Positions 43,074 through 59,100 of a DNA stretch of 64,000 nt are shown here, piece by piece; within the stretch, counting starts at the first letter, position 1, and each line of letters begins with the position of its first letter. The notes below the pieces were generated by a model. It was not told where the DNA came from, did not search any database, and saw nothing but the letters and a program-made list of their open reading frames with translations. The stretch covers positions 186,001-250,000 of the forward strand of contig NDFF03000370.1 of NCBI GenBank assembly GCA_002150815.3, written 5' to 3'. The DNA comes from Grammothele lineata (lineage: Eukaryota; Basidiomycota; Agaricomycetes; Polyporales; Polyporaceae). The translations under genes were made by a program, and so were the position numbers.

Positions 43074-46000
43074 TCAGGTCTCTTCGGCCTTGGGTGTCCG
43101 TTTCTTCTTCTTGCTCTTCGTGCCGTCCCCACTATCCTTTGTCTTTTTCTTCGCCCGTACCACTTTGATTGGCTCTGGCGTCCCGCCGGGCCGGGGCACG
43201 TCTGCGTCCGCGTCCGCGACGTCGTACGTCGGGAAGCGCGACGCGGGAGTGGCCGGCCTGCTGCCTCCATTACTGTACGCAGACAACACGGACGCACTCG
43301 CAGTCGCGGGGACGGGACTGGGGATGGGGGAGAACGGCTGCGAGTATGACTGCGAGCGCAGCTGTGGAGGGGGAAGGGCCTGTGGGGAGACTGCGCCCGC
43401 GGGCATCTCGCCGGTGCGGTCTATGGCGAAGATCTGCGCCGGCGCGGAGGGCGCGCTCCGGAGGCTGGGCAGGCGCGAGGTCGGGGCTGTTCGAGCGCGA
43501 GCGCGGAGTACCCAGAAGAGGGCAAAAGAATAGGAAGGGATGCAGTGGGAGGAGAATGTGGTGGTGTGGACGGATGGTCACGCGAACCAAGGAGAGCCCC
43601 GGCGCGAGGAGGCACAGGGTACAGGCCGCCCGATCCCGCCGGGGTAGGAACAGGGGTGCGAGAACGGTATTACAGACGCGAGGGGGAGAGTATCGAGGGC
43701 GTCCGTGGGCGCCGTGTATGAGGACATCGAGGCAATGCAAATCAGAATGGGGGCAATGGATTTCGTCAGTTCGTGGGCATCGAATGAGAATGGAGCCAGG
43801 AGAATGGACGTACCTTGCGCAGTAAGAGGCGGCAGATCGTCAAGCTTGACCACTGGAATTGAGTCGACGTCGTCCGCACTGGAAACCAGCCTTGCCGGTG
43901 GCGGACGATCGTCCATTAGGTAGTAAGGGTCGTCCCGGAGCCGTTCTAGCCGCTCTGCCTTCCTCTGTGGCGCGGGACACGAGAAGCAGCCCACATAGGA
44001 CACAAGTACATGAGGCAAGGAGACAGGTGGATACGCATGTCAGCCAACCGTTCCGCGCCGAAACGTGCGGACAGCACCCAAATAGACGTGCCGAAAGGAA
44101 GCAGGCCAGGAAAGGGAGGATGGGGAAGAGGGAGGGGAAGGAAACGTGTAGAAAGGATGGAACGGAAGAAGCAACTCACGCGCTCGCGCTCAGCTCTCTG
44201 CTCCTCGGTCTCGGCCTGCGCCGCGGCTGCGCTAGCAGGGTCCGGGTGCTCGTCGTCGGCGCCGTCCGCAACGCCGTCCTCCGCTCGCGCCCGCGCCTTG
44301 CCCTTGCGCTTCGCCTTCCCCGCGGGGTCCTTACCCCTCTTTTTGCCTTTACGGCTCTTCTTCCCCTCTCCGACGTCATCTTCTGGTTCCGTTGACTCCG
44401 CTTGGAGGGGTACGATCCATGCGTCAAGGTCCAACCCGTCGGGAACGGCCACGCTAGCCTGGGCAGTTGGCGCCACAGCGTTGAGTTCATACGCGCCGAA
44501 GAGTGGTTTAAGCAGATAAAGGCTCTTCGGAAAGAGCGGCTCCGCCGATGGGGCGGAAGGGAGTCCGGATGGCTCGCCGAAGCCCACATCTGCGCTGGCG
44601 TGTCCGTAGTTGAAGTCGGACGGCGCAGGGCGTGCATGCGGCTTGTATGCGGCCAGGTCTGCGCGGATGAAGGTGAAGAGTTGGAGGAGCTCTGCGGCCT
44701 ATGGGACATCAGAACCCGTGGAGCCGGTGAAGAACATAGCGGAGCCAGACGGAGGAGGGAGGACGGAGATGAGTTACGGCAGGGTAACAACGCGGCATAA
44801 TACTCACCCGTTCCTGCACTTCGATGTCTGCGTGGGTCACGAAACTTGCGAGGCGCTCGAGCACATCGTCAACCACACCGCGAACCTTGGGCAGGTCGTC
44901 GTCATCCCAGCGGTCAGCGAGCTCTGCCGCCCACGATCCAAAGACCTTCATGGCCGCATGGAGGTAAACGGCAATGATGTCCGAGGACAGTGACATGATG
45001 CGCTGTTGTAGGAGATAAGACAGCAGCTTATGCGGCTCCGCAAGTTCGCTGTACCGGCGGCGGTGAGCTTCTGAGGGCAGCGCTGAGGAAAGAAGCAGTG
45101 TCCTACCCGCAGTATTCGCCACAGATCCAGGCCGCCGCCCACAATACTTCTGGACAACCACCTTCCTCCGAGGCATTATGCAGGTACGAGTCGTCGCTTA
45201 GGAGCTTCACCATTACTTGTACCGCGTACCGCCGCACGCCACGCACGCGACCGGTGATATCCACCAATTGCTCCCGGATGTCGGCACCGACATCGGCTCG
45301 GGCGACATATGCCAAGTCGACCAGAACCGAGACGTACCACTCGAAGTCGGTCACGTGCTCGTACAGGTTCTGCGAACCCAACGAGAGGATCCGCTGAGAG
45401 AGCGTCAGGCGGTATGCCGGAGATTGTGACGGAGTTGTTGTAGGTCGAGGAGCTGGTTGGCTTCCTGATGGCGCAAATTGTGACAATGCTTCTGACGCGG
45501 AGGGAAGCGTGGAAGGTTCGGCTTTGACCAGATGTGACAAAAGTTGTTGCAGGATCGTCTGCAAGTTGTGTCGGCTGACCTAACGAAGTACGCATAAGTA
45601 TGCCTTCTGTCTGCGGATTGTCGAGGAAAGGGAAGGGCGGATACAGACCATGGCTGACACCAGATCCAGCGCTCTCATACGGATGCTGACGTCTTCGTCA
45701 TTCACGCTGGACAGAATCATATCCTGGTATTCAGCGACCAGTTCTGGATGAGTGGGCACGATCTTGACCATCGCAAGCAACGCGATGTATTTCACTGCAA
45801 GAACCAATCAACCTCTCCGTAACCGCAACAAGAAGTGTGTATGCTCACGGTTCTGATCGGCATCTTGCAGGAATCCTGCAAGTTTGGTCACGCAGGTGCG
45901 GGCTAGTGCGTTGCCTGAATGGCCTTGAAGCATGCCCCCGATGATACATGTGCGAACGCATTCGTACAGAAGAGATATCGCTGACGTCGTCGAGATGAGA

Positions 46001-46978
46001 TCGGTGATGGGCGGTTGAAGCTTCTTCACTAGCCGAGGTTCATAAGGGGTAAGAGTTCCAAACTGAAGGGAACATCAGACCAAGATACTTCCCCCGCAGG
46101 AAGGTAGCACGCCTCACAAGTTTGATAATTTTGATCAGCATCCAATTGTTTGAAGACGTAGTCAATAGATGGAACAGGTGAGGTGCCAATGGCAAATAAT
46201 CGGTAGGATTTTGGTGAGCTAGCTCGCAGAGAACATTCACTGTGGCAGCCACGACGCCTAGAATATAGGGTTCAGCGTAAGCATCTTCGTGAAGTTCGTA
46301 AAGGAGTACCTGGATCGGGATCGTCAAGCTTCTCCCGAAGTCTGTTCATGCTCTGGGGCAAAGCCTCCGGATACTTGGAAAACACCTTGTATAATGCAAG
46401 CACGGCGCGTTTCCGGACATGAGGACGCGAATGATTTAGCATTGCAATGAGCTCGGGGGAAAGGTCGCGCGCGAGTTCTGGAGTGACGATATGGGAGAGA
46501 CCATTAAGCGCAATGGCAATCTCCTCTGGTCGTGAACCAAGATCCTATAGTTCGTATACTCAATACTAGGGGGTCATGCCACTAAACGTGCGATCTTCTT
46601 ACCTTCTTGAGCAGATTTGTCGTGAGCATCAACACATCAGTATCCTGCTGGAATGACTGAGCGGCTGCAAGGTACCCAATTGTCTTGAGGTGTATTCGCG
46701 GGGCAGACATGACCTCGACGACATGGAAGGATGCCCAATTCATGTCATATCCCAGCATGTGAAGCTTTTGGGAGTACCTTGAACGGCAAGATTCGCATAG
46801 ATCAATCTTGCAAGACACTCACATATGTAAGCTTGAGGACCGCTGCCGCCTTAATCTCCATGTCTTTGCTCCTAATCTCCTTCCGTATCTCGTCCACGGC
46901 CCGTGCAATGAACCTGCTTTCATCTTTCTTATTGGCGCGCAGACCACGGATGAGGTCCTGGAGTGTGCGCTCCCACAT
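43074..46978 (-). CDS. APL5: AP-3 adaptor complex subunit delta
   Basis: Minus-strand exons 46823..46978, 46603..46764, 46310..46544, 46118..46257, 45849..46062, 45649..45794, 45107..45579, 44808..45048, 44180..44698, 43814..43964 and 43074..43486 give 949 aa. The start MWERTLQDLIRGLRANK and the following adaptin trunk (KAAAVLKLTYLHMLGYDMNW, HVRKRAVLALYKVF, DPDPGVVAATVNVLCELA, WMLIKIIKLFGTLTP, DADQNLKYIALLAM) are the usual HEAT-repeat adaptin N domain, matching delta rather than gamma/alpha by its partners. The hinge and ear part is Lys-rich (KKSRKGKKRGK) with RKAERLERLRDDPYYL. AP-3 sorts cargo from Golgi/endosome directly to the vacuole. The last intron (43487..43813) is long (327 nt) and its ends are less certain. 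Confidence 0.92.
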
Positions 46979-48821
46979 CTTGCCGTCGATTCCCCGCCGA
47001 AGCGTACAGCACAGAGGATATTCGGGATAGTCCTGGAGATGTCCGTCGCTTCCGATCCGCTGGAGGTTCCTGTGAGCCCGACAGACTACCCGGATATCCG
47101 CGTCGGCAGAATTCCAAGCTAGTTCGTGCGGGTCGGACTATTGCGCTGATTCGACGGAATAGATGCAAAGCCGAGCTGGAAAGAGAGGTCCGGCAAAAGA
47201 AGCAGTCGTCAGAGGCCGCGCACAGACGGAAGAGGAGGCGTCGGTGTCTCTGGCCCCCTCAGCGCCGCGCAGATGCCGCCATGCGCGACTGTCCCTGCCG
47301 GTGCGTCCTCCGCATTAGGTAGGCTGTTCTCATCACATGATCGTTCCGCCTCGTCCCGCCACGGCCCGAGTCGAGAAGTCGGCCACTCTTCATCCTGTCT
47401 TCCTCCAACACGCTCAGTGCTGCGCGCATGCGTCTACTCTCCGAGGATCTGCTCAGTTTTCGTAGAAGTCCGGATGCGAAGCCGATAACTCGCAGGTCGT
47501 TGGATTGCGACAAGCTCTGGCAATCTTCGCGTCAGACAACCCGTGACATTCAAGGACTGCTACCGCTGCTGAGAAACGACTTCTGACAACGGACCATCAC
47601 GATGCCTACCCACATCTTCTCCCGCACCACCGACCAAAACCTCCAGGGCCACAGGTCATCGATCCTCCGGCGTTACTTCGACTTCCTCTTTCGCATCATC
47701 GGAACGGAGTTCGGCCAGGCGTCGTCCGCATGACATCCGCGCCGTCCTAACGATCGTCTCCGGGCATTTTTGTCCAATGGCGGCTGTTAAACGGCGGCCT
47801 ACATGCTACCGGGAGGTGCCTCGTCTTCGCGCGCGAGGTTGGATCAGCTGTCCCCTGTGGCTCCAACGCCTGACGCGGGTCGGACAAAGACAGCAGTACG
47901 CTATTTTCGATCGCATACCCGCGGGTGCAAGGCGGCGAGGAAGTAGAAGTGTTGACCGGTGGATCATGCCGACGCTCATGTGCCGGCGATACAATTTCAT
48001 GCGGTCACCGACCGGTTACTCATCCTTGGCGGTCGGAATGAGTTGTTAGGTGGTATGCCGGATATTTAATTTATTGACGTCAGCCTTCAGACTAGTGCAA
48101 TCCGGCCTCCAAGACGCGAGCTCATCCCTTTACCAGCTAGACTTGATGATACGTCCACCGCAGCCCCTATGTTCCGGACAAGACTCCTCGGCCCAGCGCA
48201 TTACGGAACCTCTGAACTAGACCCCCGCACTAAACATCCTGATAGTGGCGCTACGCGCGCGCATGTCCACAGGGGAGGCCGCCCAATGCTATTTGAGAGC
48301 AAGTGTCACACTCAGGTCCCTGTCGTCTGTTGCGCCTTCGGCATGTATCTTGCTTGCCTTCTTCGACTGCGCACCCCACGCTATCCCCGCCGTCCGATCA
48401 CGCTGAGCGTTACGTATGCTAGCCTTGAGGCTAGCCTGTCTTCGGCGGCCCGGGGCGCGGGCGCGGTTGAGAACATTGGAGACGGTTTCGGCTGGCCGAC
48501 AATCCCCGGAAAGTCCTGGCGCAGGAACCTTCCCGCGCTTCTCTAGACGTCGTCCCGATACGATCTCTTGCGGCCACAGGTTTTCGCGCCTCCAAGGGAC
48601 GGGCGCAGGGAAGCCGCGCTCCCCGGCTGCCCGATGCTTGGTGCAATTGTGGTAACCGCGGCATTTCCGGGAGAGCAGCACCAGCCCCTTTCGGGCTAGT
48701 CGTCCATACTGGGCCGGGTCATGGCCACACTACTCTACGTGGCAATGTCTTCGGGCGCAGATAAAAGGACAGGGTGCGACCGGCACATCCGCCATCGACT
48801 GGATCCGCATCGCTGAGCACA
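46979..48821. other. Long divergent intergenic region
   Basis: 1843 bp between the starts of AP-3 delta (minus) and the 2OG oxygenase (plus). Base composition is mixed and frames are short on both strands; no gene, tRNA or repeat was recognised. A GATAAAAG near 48759-48766 may be the TATA element of the oxygenase. Confidence 0.5.
48759..48766 (+). promoter_or_regulatory. Candidate TATA-like element of the 2OG oxygenase
   Basis: GATAAAAG stands 56-63 bp before the ATG at 48822. Motif and distance are suitable; no further support. Confidence 0.35.
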
Positions 48822-50314
48822 ATGCCTGGCCTCACCACCATTCCTGCTTTCCCTTCTAACGTTCCCACTCATTCCCTCATTGTCGTTGACTACCGGTTGT
48901 TGAAAGCTGGCAACAAGGATGAGATAGCCAAGCTCTGGCACGCCGCTACTCACCTTGGGTTCTGGTAGTGAGTAGCATATTCCGGTATTCTTCCTCTCGA
49001 GCGCCTCGTTGACAGACCTTTCACTTCCACAGCCTGAGCAACCATGGCGTTGACCGTGAGGTTAACGCTATGTTCGACGTTGGCGCGGAGACTTTAGCGC
49101 TCCCGCTGTCGGAGAAAATGAGATTTGAACAAGGCGACAATGGCGATTCGTTCGGGTGAATATACGCTCAATTATCTATCTATGTCAACGCCACGTGCAA
49201 CAGTACACTGACCTCACGGCACAGCTACAAGGCGCGCGGCACCATCGCCACTGATCTCAACGGGACACGGGACACGGTTGAGTTCCTGAACATCGCGCAG
49301 GATGATGCACTCTCCTGGCCACGCCTCACGCACCGCGCCTACCCGTCGACAGTTAACGCGCGCATGGCGTCCGCCATCACGCCCTTCGTGCGCAAGTCGA
49401 TGGCGGTCAACAACACGATGCTCGACATATTCGAGCGACAACTCGGCCTCCCGCAAGGCTCCCTCGCCAACCTCCACGCCACCTCCACGCCATCCGGGAG
49501 CGAAGCGAGAGTTGTGAAGACCCCGCCCAACCAGAGCAGCGCCGGCATCGGAGCGCACACAGACTTTGGCACACTGGTAAGTAGTCAGTTCGCCGTGGCC
49601 CGTAGTTCCGTGTACCGGCAACTCATTGCTGGCTGGGCAGACGTTTCTCCACAACCGTCTTGGGGGCCTCCAGGTCATGCCGCCGGGGTCCCAGGAGTGG
49701 CTTTACGTTAAGGTGGGCACGAGCGGGCCGCAATGCCCTCATGGAGACTGACTGGACCCGCATTCAGCCCCTCCCCGGCCACGCTATCTGCAACGTCGGC
49801 GACGCGCTGGCGATATTCAGTGGCGGGATCTTGCGATCGAACATTCACCGCGTCATGTGCGTCTTTCGTTAACCCGGGGCCTCTGTCCAAATCCGAGGAG
49901 AAGGGGGAGGCTGACAGGGTTTCTGTCTCCAGGCCGCCACCAGGTCAGCAGGCGCGCCATGAGCGATACTCGGTGGCGTTCTTCACGCGCCCCAACGACG
50001 CTGTTGTCCTCCGCCCTCTGAGCGAGCGGAGCAGACAGATCTCAGAGGCGGTGGCGCGTGACCCCCGCGAGGAGTTCTCGACCGGTGCGACAGCGGGGGA
50101 GTGGACTGCGCGTCGTATCAGGAAGCTGAGATTGAAGAACCGCAAGGTGAGAGCTCGTCACGATGTTCTTGAACCCTAAGGCGTTGCCTCTCGGAATATA
50201 GCTGACCGCATGTATGATCCGACGCCGCAGGGCCCTGAAACTTGGTTCGAGGGCAAGGGCACAGAACATCAGGCGGCGATTCGTATACCGGACACCATTC
50301 GTGCCACAGCATGA
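48822..50314 (+). CDS. 2-oxoglutarate/Fe(II)-dependent dioxygenase (isopenicillin N synthase-like)
   Basis: Exons 48822..48967, 49033..49155, 49225..49576, 49641..49712, 49768..49856, 49933..50146 and 50231..50314 give 359 aa. The N-terminal DIOX_N part includes LWHAATHLGFWYLSNHGVD. The iron triad is His201 and Asp203 in GAHTDFGTL and His258 in SNIHRV; Arg272 in RYSVAFF (RxS) would bind 2-oxoglutarate. LGGLQVMPPG and VNVGDAL-like NVGDALAIFSGG are typical of the superfamily. Such enzymes hydroxylate or desaturate small molecules; the substrate cannot be predicted. It stands alone here, with no biosynthetic neighbours. Confidence 0.92.
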
Positions 50315-51088
50315 TGGCCCGGCGGGATGCCTTCTCATGATACCACGGCCTGCGCGTACCGGTCTTCTATCAATTCAATTTGTAATATCCTACACTGCCA
50401 TACCGAAGTTTCCAATTCCCTCTACTATTGTAACTGTACTCCTATCATGCTTGTATCGTTGTACTAGTATAATGACTGCTTTGGCTTGTTTTGCGTTTCA
50501 GAATACGGCGATGACTGTAATTGGACCTCCCACGAATTCCACCCTTGACATAGGAATGTAGTCACGGCCCCGCCGCCCCCGACCCTCCGCTGACTCCCCC
50601 GCCGGCGGCGCCTGACAATCGCCAGAATAGCCACGTGGGTCGCCGGAAGTCTATGCGGCCATAGATCAATAGCGAAGAAATCTGGACATGGAAGTCAGTA
50701 AGGGCACATTGGATGGAAGCAAGATATTTGTGGAAGCGGCGGTAGACGGAGGAGCTGAGGCGGACAACACTGCTGGCGCGCTAACGTGGTCAGTGGCTGT
50801 GCGTTGGACTATTGAACGCCGGTGCCGGCCCCGGGGACTTTCAACACGAACGCCCACCATAACCGTTACCCAGATTTCTTCTTGCAGACCAGTACTCGGG
50901 ATCCCGCCACACAGACGAGCCAATCACAATCTTAACTCCGAGTAAGAACAGACCATCTCCTCAAAAGCTGGTATCTCAGCCGCTCATGCGAAAATTGCCC
51001 TGCCTTCCAGTCCACCTCCCACTGGCAGGTCGTGAGACTTGCACAAGACTCCTTGTTAGAGGCAGGCGCCCCACCTTCAACGCTCGCC
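50315..51088. other. Intergenic region between 2OG oxygenase and MTR2
   Basis: 774 bp, tandem. Short frames on both strands have no support; nothing else seen. Confidence 0.5.
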
Positions 51089-51708
51089 ATGAGCACACTC
51101 ACACAGAACGAGTGCGTCTACGTTTCTCTGCTTCTCCTCTGCTCCGTGCACTCACGGACCTCGCGCTGACCGCGCGCCTTCGTCGTCAGTATCGAGATTG
51201 CCACCCGTGCGGCGGACCACTTCACCCGCCTGTACTACTCGACATACGACTCGCCGACCCGCATCGACGACCTCCCCAACTTCTACCGACCCAACTCGGC
51301 CCTCACTTGGAATGGTAAACCGTTTGAAGGGGTCGACGGCGTTCGGGAGCTCGTGGCGGGCATCCCCGCTACGAAGCACGAGGTCCAGTCGTTCGACTGT
51401 CATCCGATTCCTGGTCCGTTCTCATCGCGCCTCGCATCCATACCAGTATAGAACGTGCTTACGAGCCCTTTGAAACGTACCCAGGCAGCCAGCCACCATC
51501 GTTGCTTGTGACTGTCTCAGGAATCGTGACACACGGCAAGGGCCCGGCCGGGAACCCACCCAACACGCCCCGTAACGCAGTAGACGGGTTTCCGCGCGTC
51601 TTCTCGCAGACGTTCATGCTTGCCCCGGACCCGAACGCAGCCCAAATCAAGTCGGGCGAGGTAGCCAAATACTATATAACCGCGGACGCCTTGCGCTTTG
51701 TTGGCTGA
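51089..51708 (+). CDS. MTR2: mRNA export factor MTR2/NXT1-like, NTF2 fold
   Basis: Exons 51089..51111, 51190..51413 and 51485..51708 give 156 aa. After MSTLTQND the NTF2-like fold starts IEIATRAADHFTRLYYSTYDS, continues FYRPNSALTWNGKPFEG, then SFDCHPIPG, LLVTVSGIVTHG and the later strands RVFSQTFMLAP and YYITADALRFV. The order and spacing match the NTF2-like partner of Mex67/NXF1. Mtr2 with Mex67 forms the export receptor that carries mRNPs through the nuclear pore. NTF2 itself is about 125 aa, so length and the extra loop (GKGPAGNPPNTPRN) favour Mtr2/NXT1, but the call within the fold is not certain. Confidence 0.83.
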
Positions 51709-52192
51709 GTGCTCCGCGCGTCTCGTCCTGGAGCTTCCGACGGTGGGTGCGCCCTTCTCGTACACGTAGCCCCTTCGCGGCGTTACAACTTACTTTAATT
51801 CGACAGATTATATTAGCTCCTGTATATGAATTCATGGAAGACTAGCTTGTCACGAAGGTCATGGACGCGTACTTGGCCACCTTCCATATGCCAATCTTCC
51901 CGCGGCTAGGGGAAGGGAAGCTTCTAATGGAGCACTATTGACAAAGCGAGCTATTCTACTGGGGAGACAACGACGATGCTCGCACTACACGAACCAAATC
52001 TGTATAATCTCGTGAGACTCGTTTTCACTGTATGATAGCAATGCATCACTGTGTCCTGGAAGGCCCTGATGGGCTATTTCCGCATTACGCGCACAAGTGC
52101 AAAGAGAAAAAAGGTCGCGACTACAGCAAGTAGCATTACAGCGATATATAGATACAACACAGCACCCGAGCCTCCAACCAAGCCCATAGCGA
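51709..52192. other. Convergent intergenic region (MTR2 / PRP22)
   Basis: 484 bp between two stop codons; likely the two 3' UTRs. No gene recognised. Confidence 0.5.
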
Positions 52193-55952
<3,760 letters not shown>

Positions 55953-56171
55953 GAAGGGGAGAGGGACAATGGGGAAGAAGTAGAAGTGGAGGGAGGACAA
56001 GCCACCGAGGCCCGAAATGACGAGAACTCGGACCTTAGACAGGGCGATAGGTATGGGTTGGTTCGGTAAGGCGAGCGGGTCAGTGCAATTCGCACTGCAT
56101 TGGTTCAGCTGAGTAAGCTTTTCAAGTGTGTAATGGGCGTCTGTCGGTGTCTTCTCGTCCTTCTTGCTCGC
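55953..56171. promoter_or_regulatory. Bidirectional promoter shared by two DEAH helicase genes
   Basis: 219 bp separate the divergent ATGs of PRP22 and the DHX57-like gene. No TATA is visible; a shared housekeeping promoter is inferred. Confidence 0.5.
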
Positions 56172-59100
56172 ATGCCGCCCAAGCCCAAGAGAGGCATCGT
56201 CAAGTCTGGGAACGCTGGAAACTCAGCCAAAGCCTCCAAGGCCCCTGCTCAGCCAGTCGCTGGCACGCCAGAAGAGAAACCCCTCTTTCCCCCCGGATCC
56301 AAATATCCTCTAAGTCTGCTGCACGAAAGGTACGTACATGTCAGTGTGGCTCACTACATTTCAGCTAATTGTCTTCATAAATGTTCTTCGTCCTAACTCA
56401 CTGATGTCCATGGCAGATGCCAGAAGAATGGCTGGGAGAAGCCCATCGTCGATACGGTATACACATACCCCCAAGGAGTCTTCGTGTGTCTCGCGACTGA
56501 TGGTAATTTTTTCCTAGCGAAGGCAGGGAGATGGCTACTCATTCTCTGTCACCCTGACCAGAGTCAACAAGAAGAATTCTGAGCGCGAGTCGGTCCGCTT
56601 AGAGCCACACCCGCCATACGTTATGCCGTCTGCCCTTGAGGCTCGTCATTGGGGTGCCACATATGCGCTCTATCGCGTAAGCACATCCGTCTGCGCCAAC
56701 ATGGAAAGCTGCTCATACTGTCAAAAATAGTGTTGCAATAGCATCCAGCTGAACCGGATTCTGCCACCTGGCCCTCGAGATTACTGGAACCAGCTTGCCG
56801 CCGAACATAAAGCAGCTCCAGAACACCAAAGCTGGATGTACGACGCTGATCCCTTCGCCGCCAGGAAGGCGGTGCAGGAGCGGCAAGAGAAGGCTGCAGC
56901 GAAGCGGGAAGTTGCTAGTCGTCCCGACGGCGGCGTAACATCGGCGTCTCATTCACCAGAATTTTCAAACGCACCCGAGGCGAAAATGGCTAGTTCCTTA
57001 CGAGAGTTTGTTGAAGATGCTGTGAAACAGGTGGCTATATGCGTTCCAATATGTTCGGGTTGGATCAACTGACGTAATTTGTCGCAGGGGCTATCGATGT
57101 TCCCAGACGCAGCTGATTCAGACAAAAACCAAGAGGGAATCGCTGCTGGTTATCATTCCCAGCTGACTAAGGAATTAGAACGCCTCGGTTTCACACCTGT
57201 ACAAGCTCGGAATGCGCTCACTGCATTATCACAACCTTCGCCCTTGACGTCTAGCCTACTGAACCGCCTCCCATCACTCCAAGCCTGCATAGAGTGCTTG
57301 ATTTTGCAAGTTCCGGAGTGCGACCTCCCGCAGCGATTCCTTCCCTCTGCGAACTCGTCAGATCCGTTTGTGACTGCAGTGCACTCCGGTACGGACGATC
57401 TCAAGCGTCGTTGGATAGAGGAAAAAGCCGTCAAGGAATGCGGTTGGCCTACCCACGTTGTCAAAGAGTGTCTCTCTGACGAAGAGCTAGCACAAGATTG
57501 GGGAAGGCTCGTCTTCGCTCTAAACTGCAGGTTAATGGGCGTGTCCCGGGACGATGCTGTCGAATCACAAGATCTGGAGGAGATTGACAGCGAGGAAATC
57601 GAGTCTTTGGGTGGCAAGTTGGGAGCAAGTGGAGAGCTCATCATCCCGCTACCCGTGGCGCCTCTCTCTCTTCATGTTGTCATTCCAGATAATCACGTAG
57701 TCCCGGCATCGGGAACACACCCACCAATGTATCTATCTTCGACGTCTGTCCCCGCGTACGTCCGCCTCCACATTCTGTGCAAACTCATTCTTGCGTTCAA
57801 GTCCAACACGCTACGGGATCCCGCCGAATCGGTCGTGATGGCCGCCATGCGTCTCATAGAAGAGGAATGGGCTACCATTGAGGACGAGGGTCCACCGAGC
57901 ATCTCGGAAGTCCTGCAATACCTGCTTCCACAAAGACACACAAAGACGGACGAGATGGTAGATGATACGGATGACGCTCCTGTCTCATTCGGGGGAAAGC
58001 GCAGAAAGGCCCGTCCACCAAGGCGGGACAACCGCACAGATGCACAGGTCAAAGAAGAATTCGAGCTCCTCACCCGCCGAGCCGATTACACCAAGATGCT
58101 AGCAAGTCGAGAGAAACTCCCAGCGTTCACCGCAAAGAAACAGTTCTTGGAACTTCTTGGGAGCAATCGATGTGTCGTTGTCGTCGGCGAAACAGGTATG
58201 GGCGCGTAAACCTTGGTCCTAATTATCGTTGACGGCTTCTTTAGGATGTGGAAAGACGACGCAGTGTACGTTAATTGTAGATGGCCCCTTCTCCGCACTG
58301 ATCCCGTACTGTGTAGTACCTCAGTTCGTCCTTGATGAACTCATCATTGCGGGCCAAGGGTCGAAAGCATCTATCATCGTTACCCAGCCCCGTCGTCTCT
58401 CCGCCATGGGAGTAGCTGCCCGGGTTTCCGCGGAACGCTTGGAAGATGGTTCCGTTGGTTACGCCATTCGTGGAGAATCCAAACAAGGCCCGCAAACGAA
58501 GATTCTCTTCTGCACTACCGGCGTGGTTCTCCGCCGGTTAGGCTCGGGAGACAAACTGAACGACGTCACGCATGTCATTGTAGACGAAGTGAGTGCGATA
58601 TTGCGAGGAACGTTCCATGTCCAGGCTGATAGACGTCTGGTACAGGTTCACGAACGCTCGGTGGATGGCGATTTCTTGCTTCTCGAGCTGCGGGAGCTGT
58701 TGAAGATCCACCCCAAACTCAAGATCATCCTCATGTCGGCCACGATAAACCACGAAGTGTTTGTGAAGTACTTCAACAACGCACCATTGCTGACTATCCC
58801 TGGCTTCACTCACCCGGTCGACGATCTGTGAGTTGCCCTATGTCACCTTCGCTGGAGGTGACCCTGATTTCTCGACAGTTACCTCGAAGACTTCCTACCG
58901 AAGCTGAGCTATCGCCCGTCCGGCTCGAAATTGTCGAAGCGAGGGAAAGGTGCTGGTGATTATGATGAATTTGATAATAGTCCTCTCGACGAGGACTGCC
59001 AAGCGGCTATCCGGACCATCATGCGGAATGACTCCTTCGATTATGACGTGAGTGGACATGTCTTCACACTTGTGTCCGACGCAGTCACATTTAATTCCAC

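Noticed and set aside
48417..48434. Small inverted repeat GCTAGCCT/AGGCTAGC
   Set aside because: An 8 bp dyad with a 2 bp loop in a gene-free stretch; too short to mean anything without conservation.
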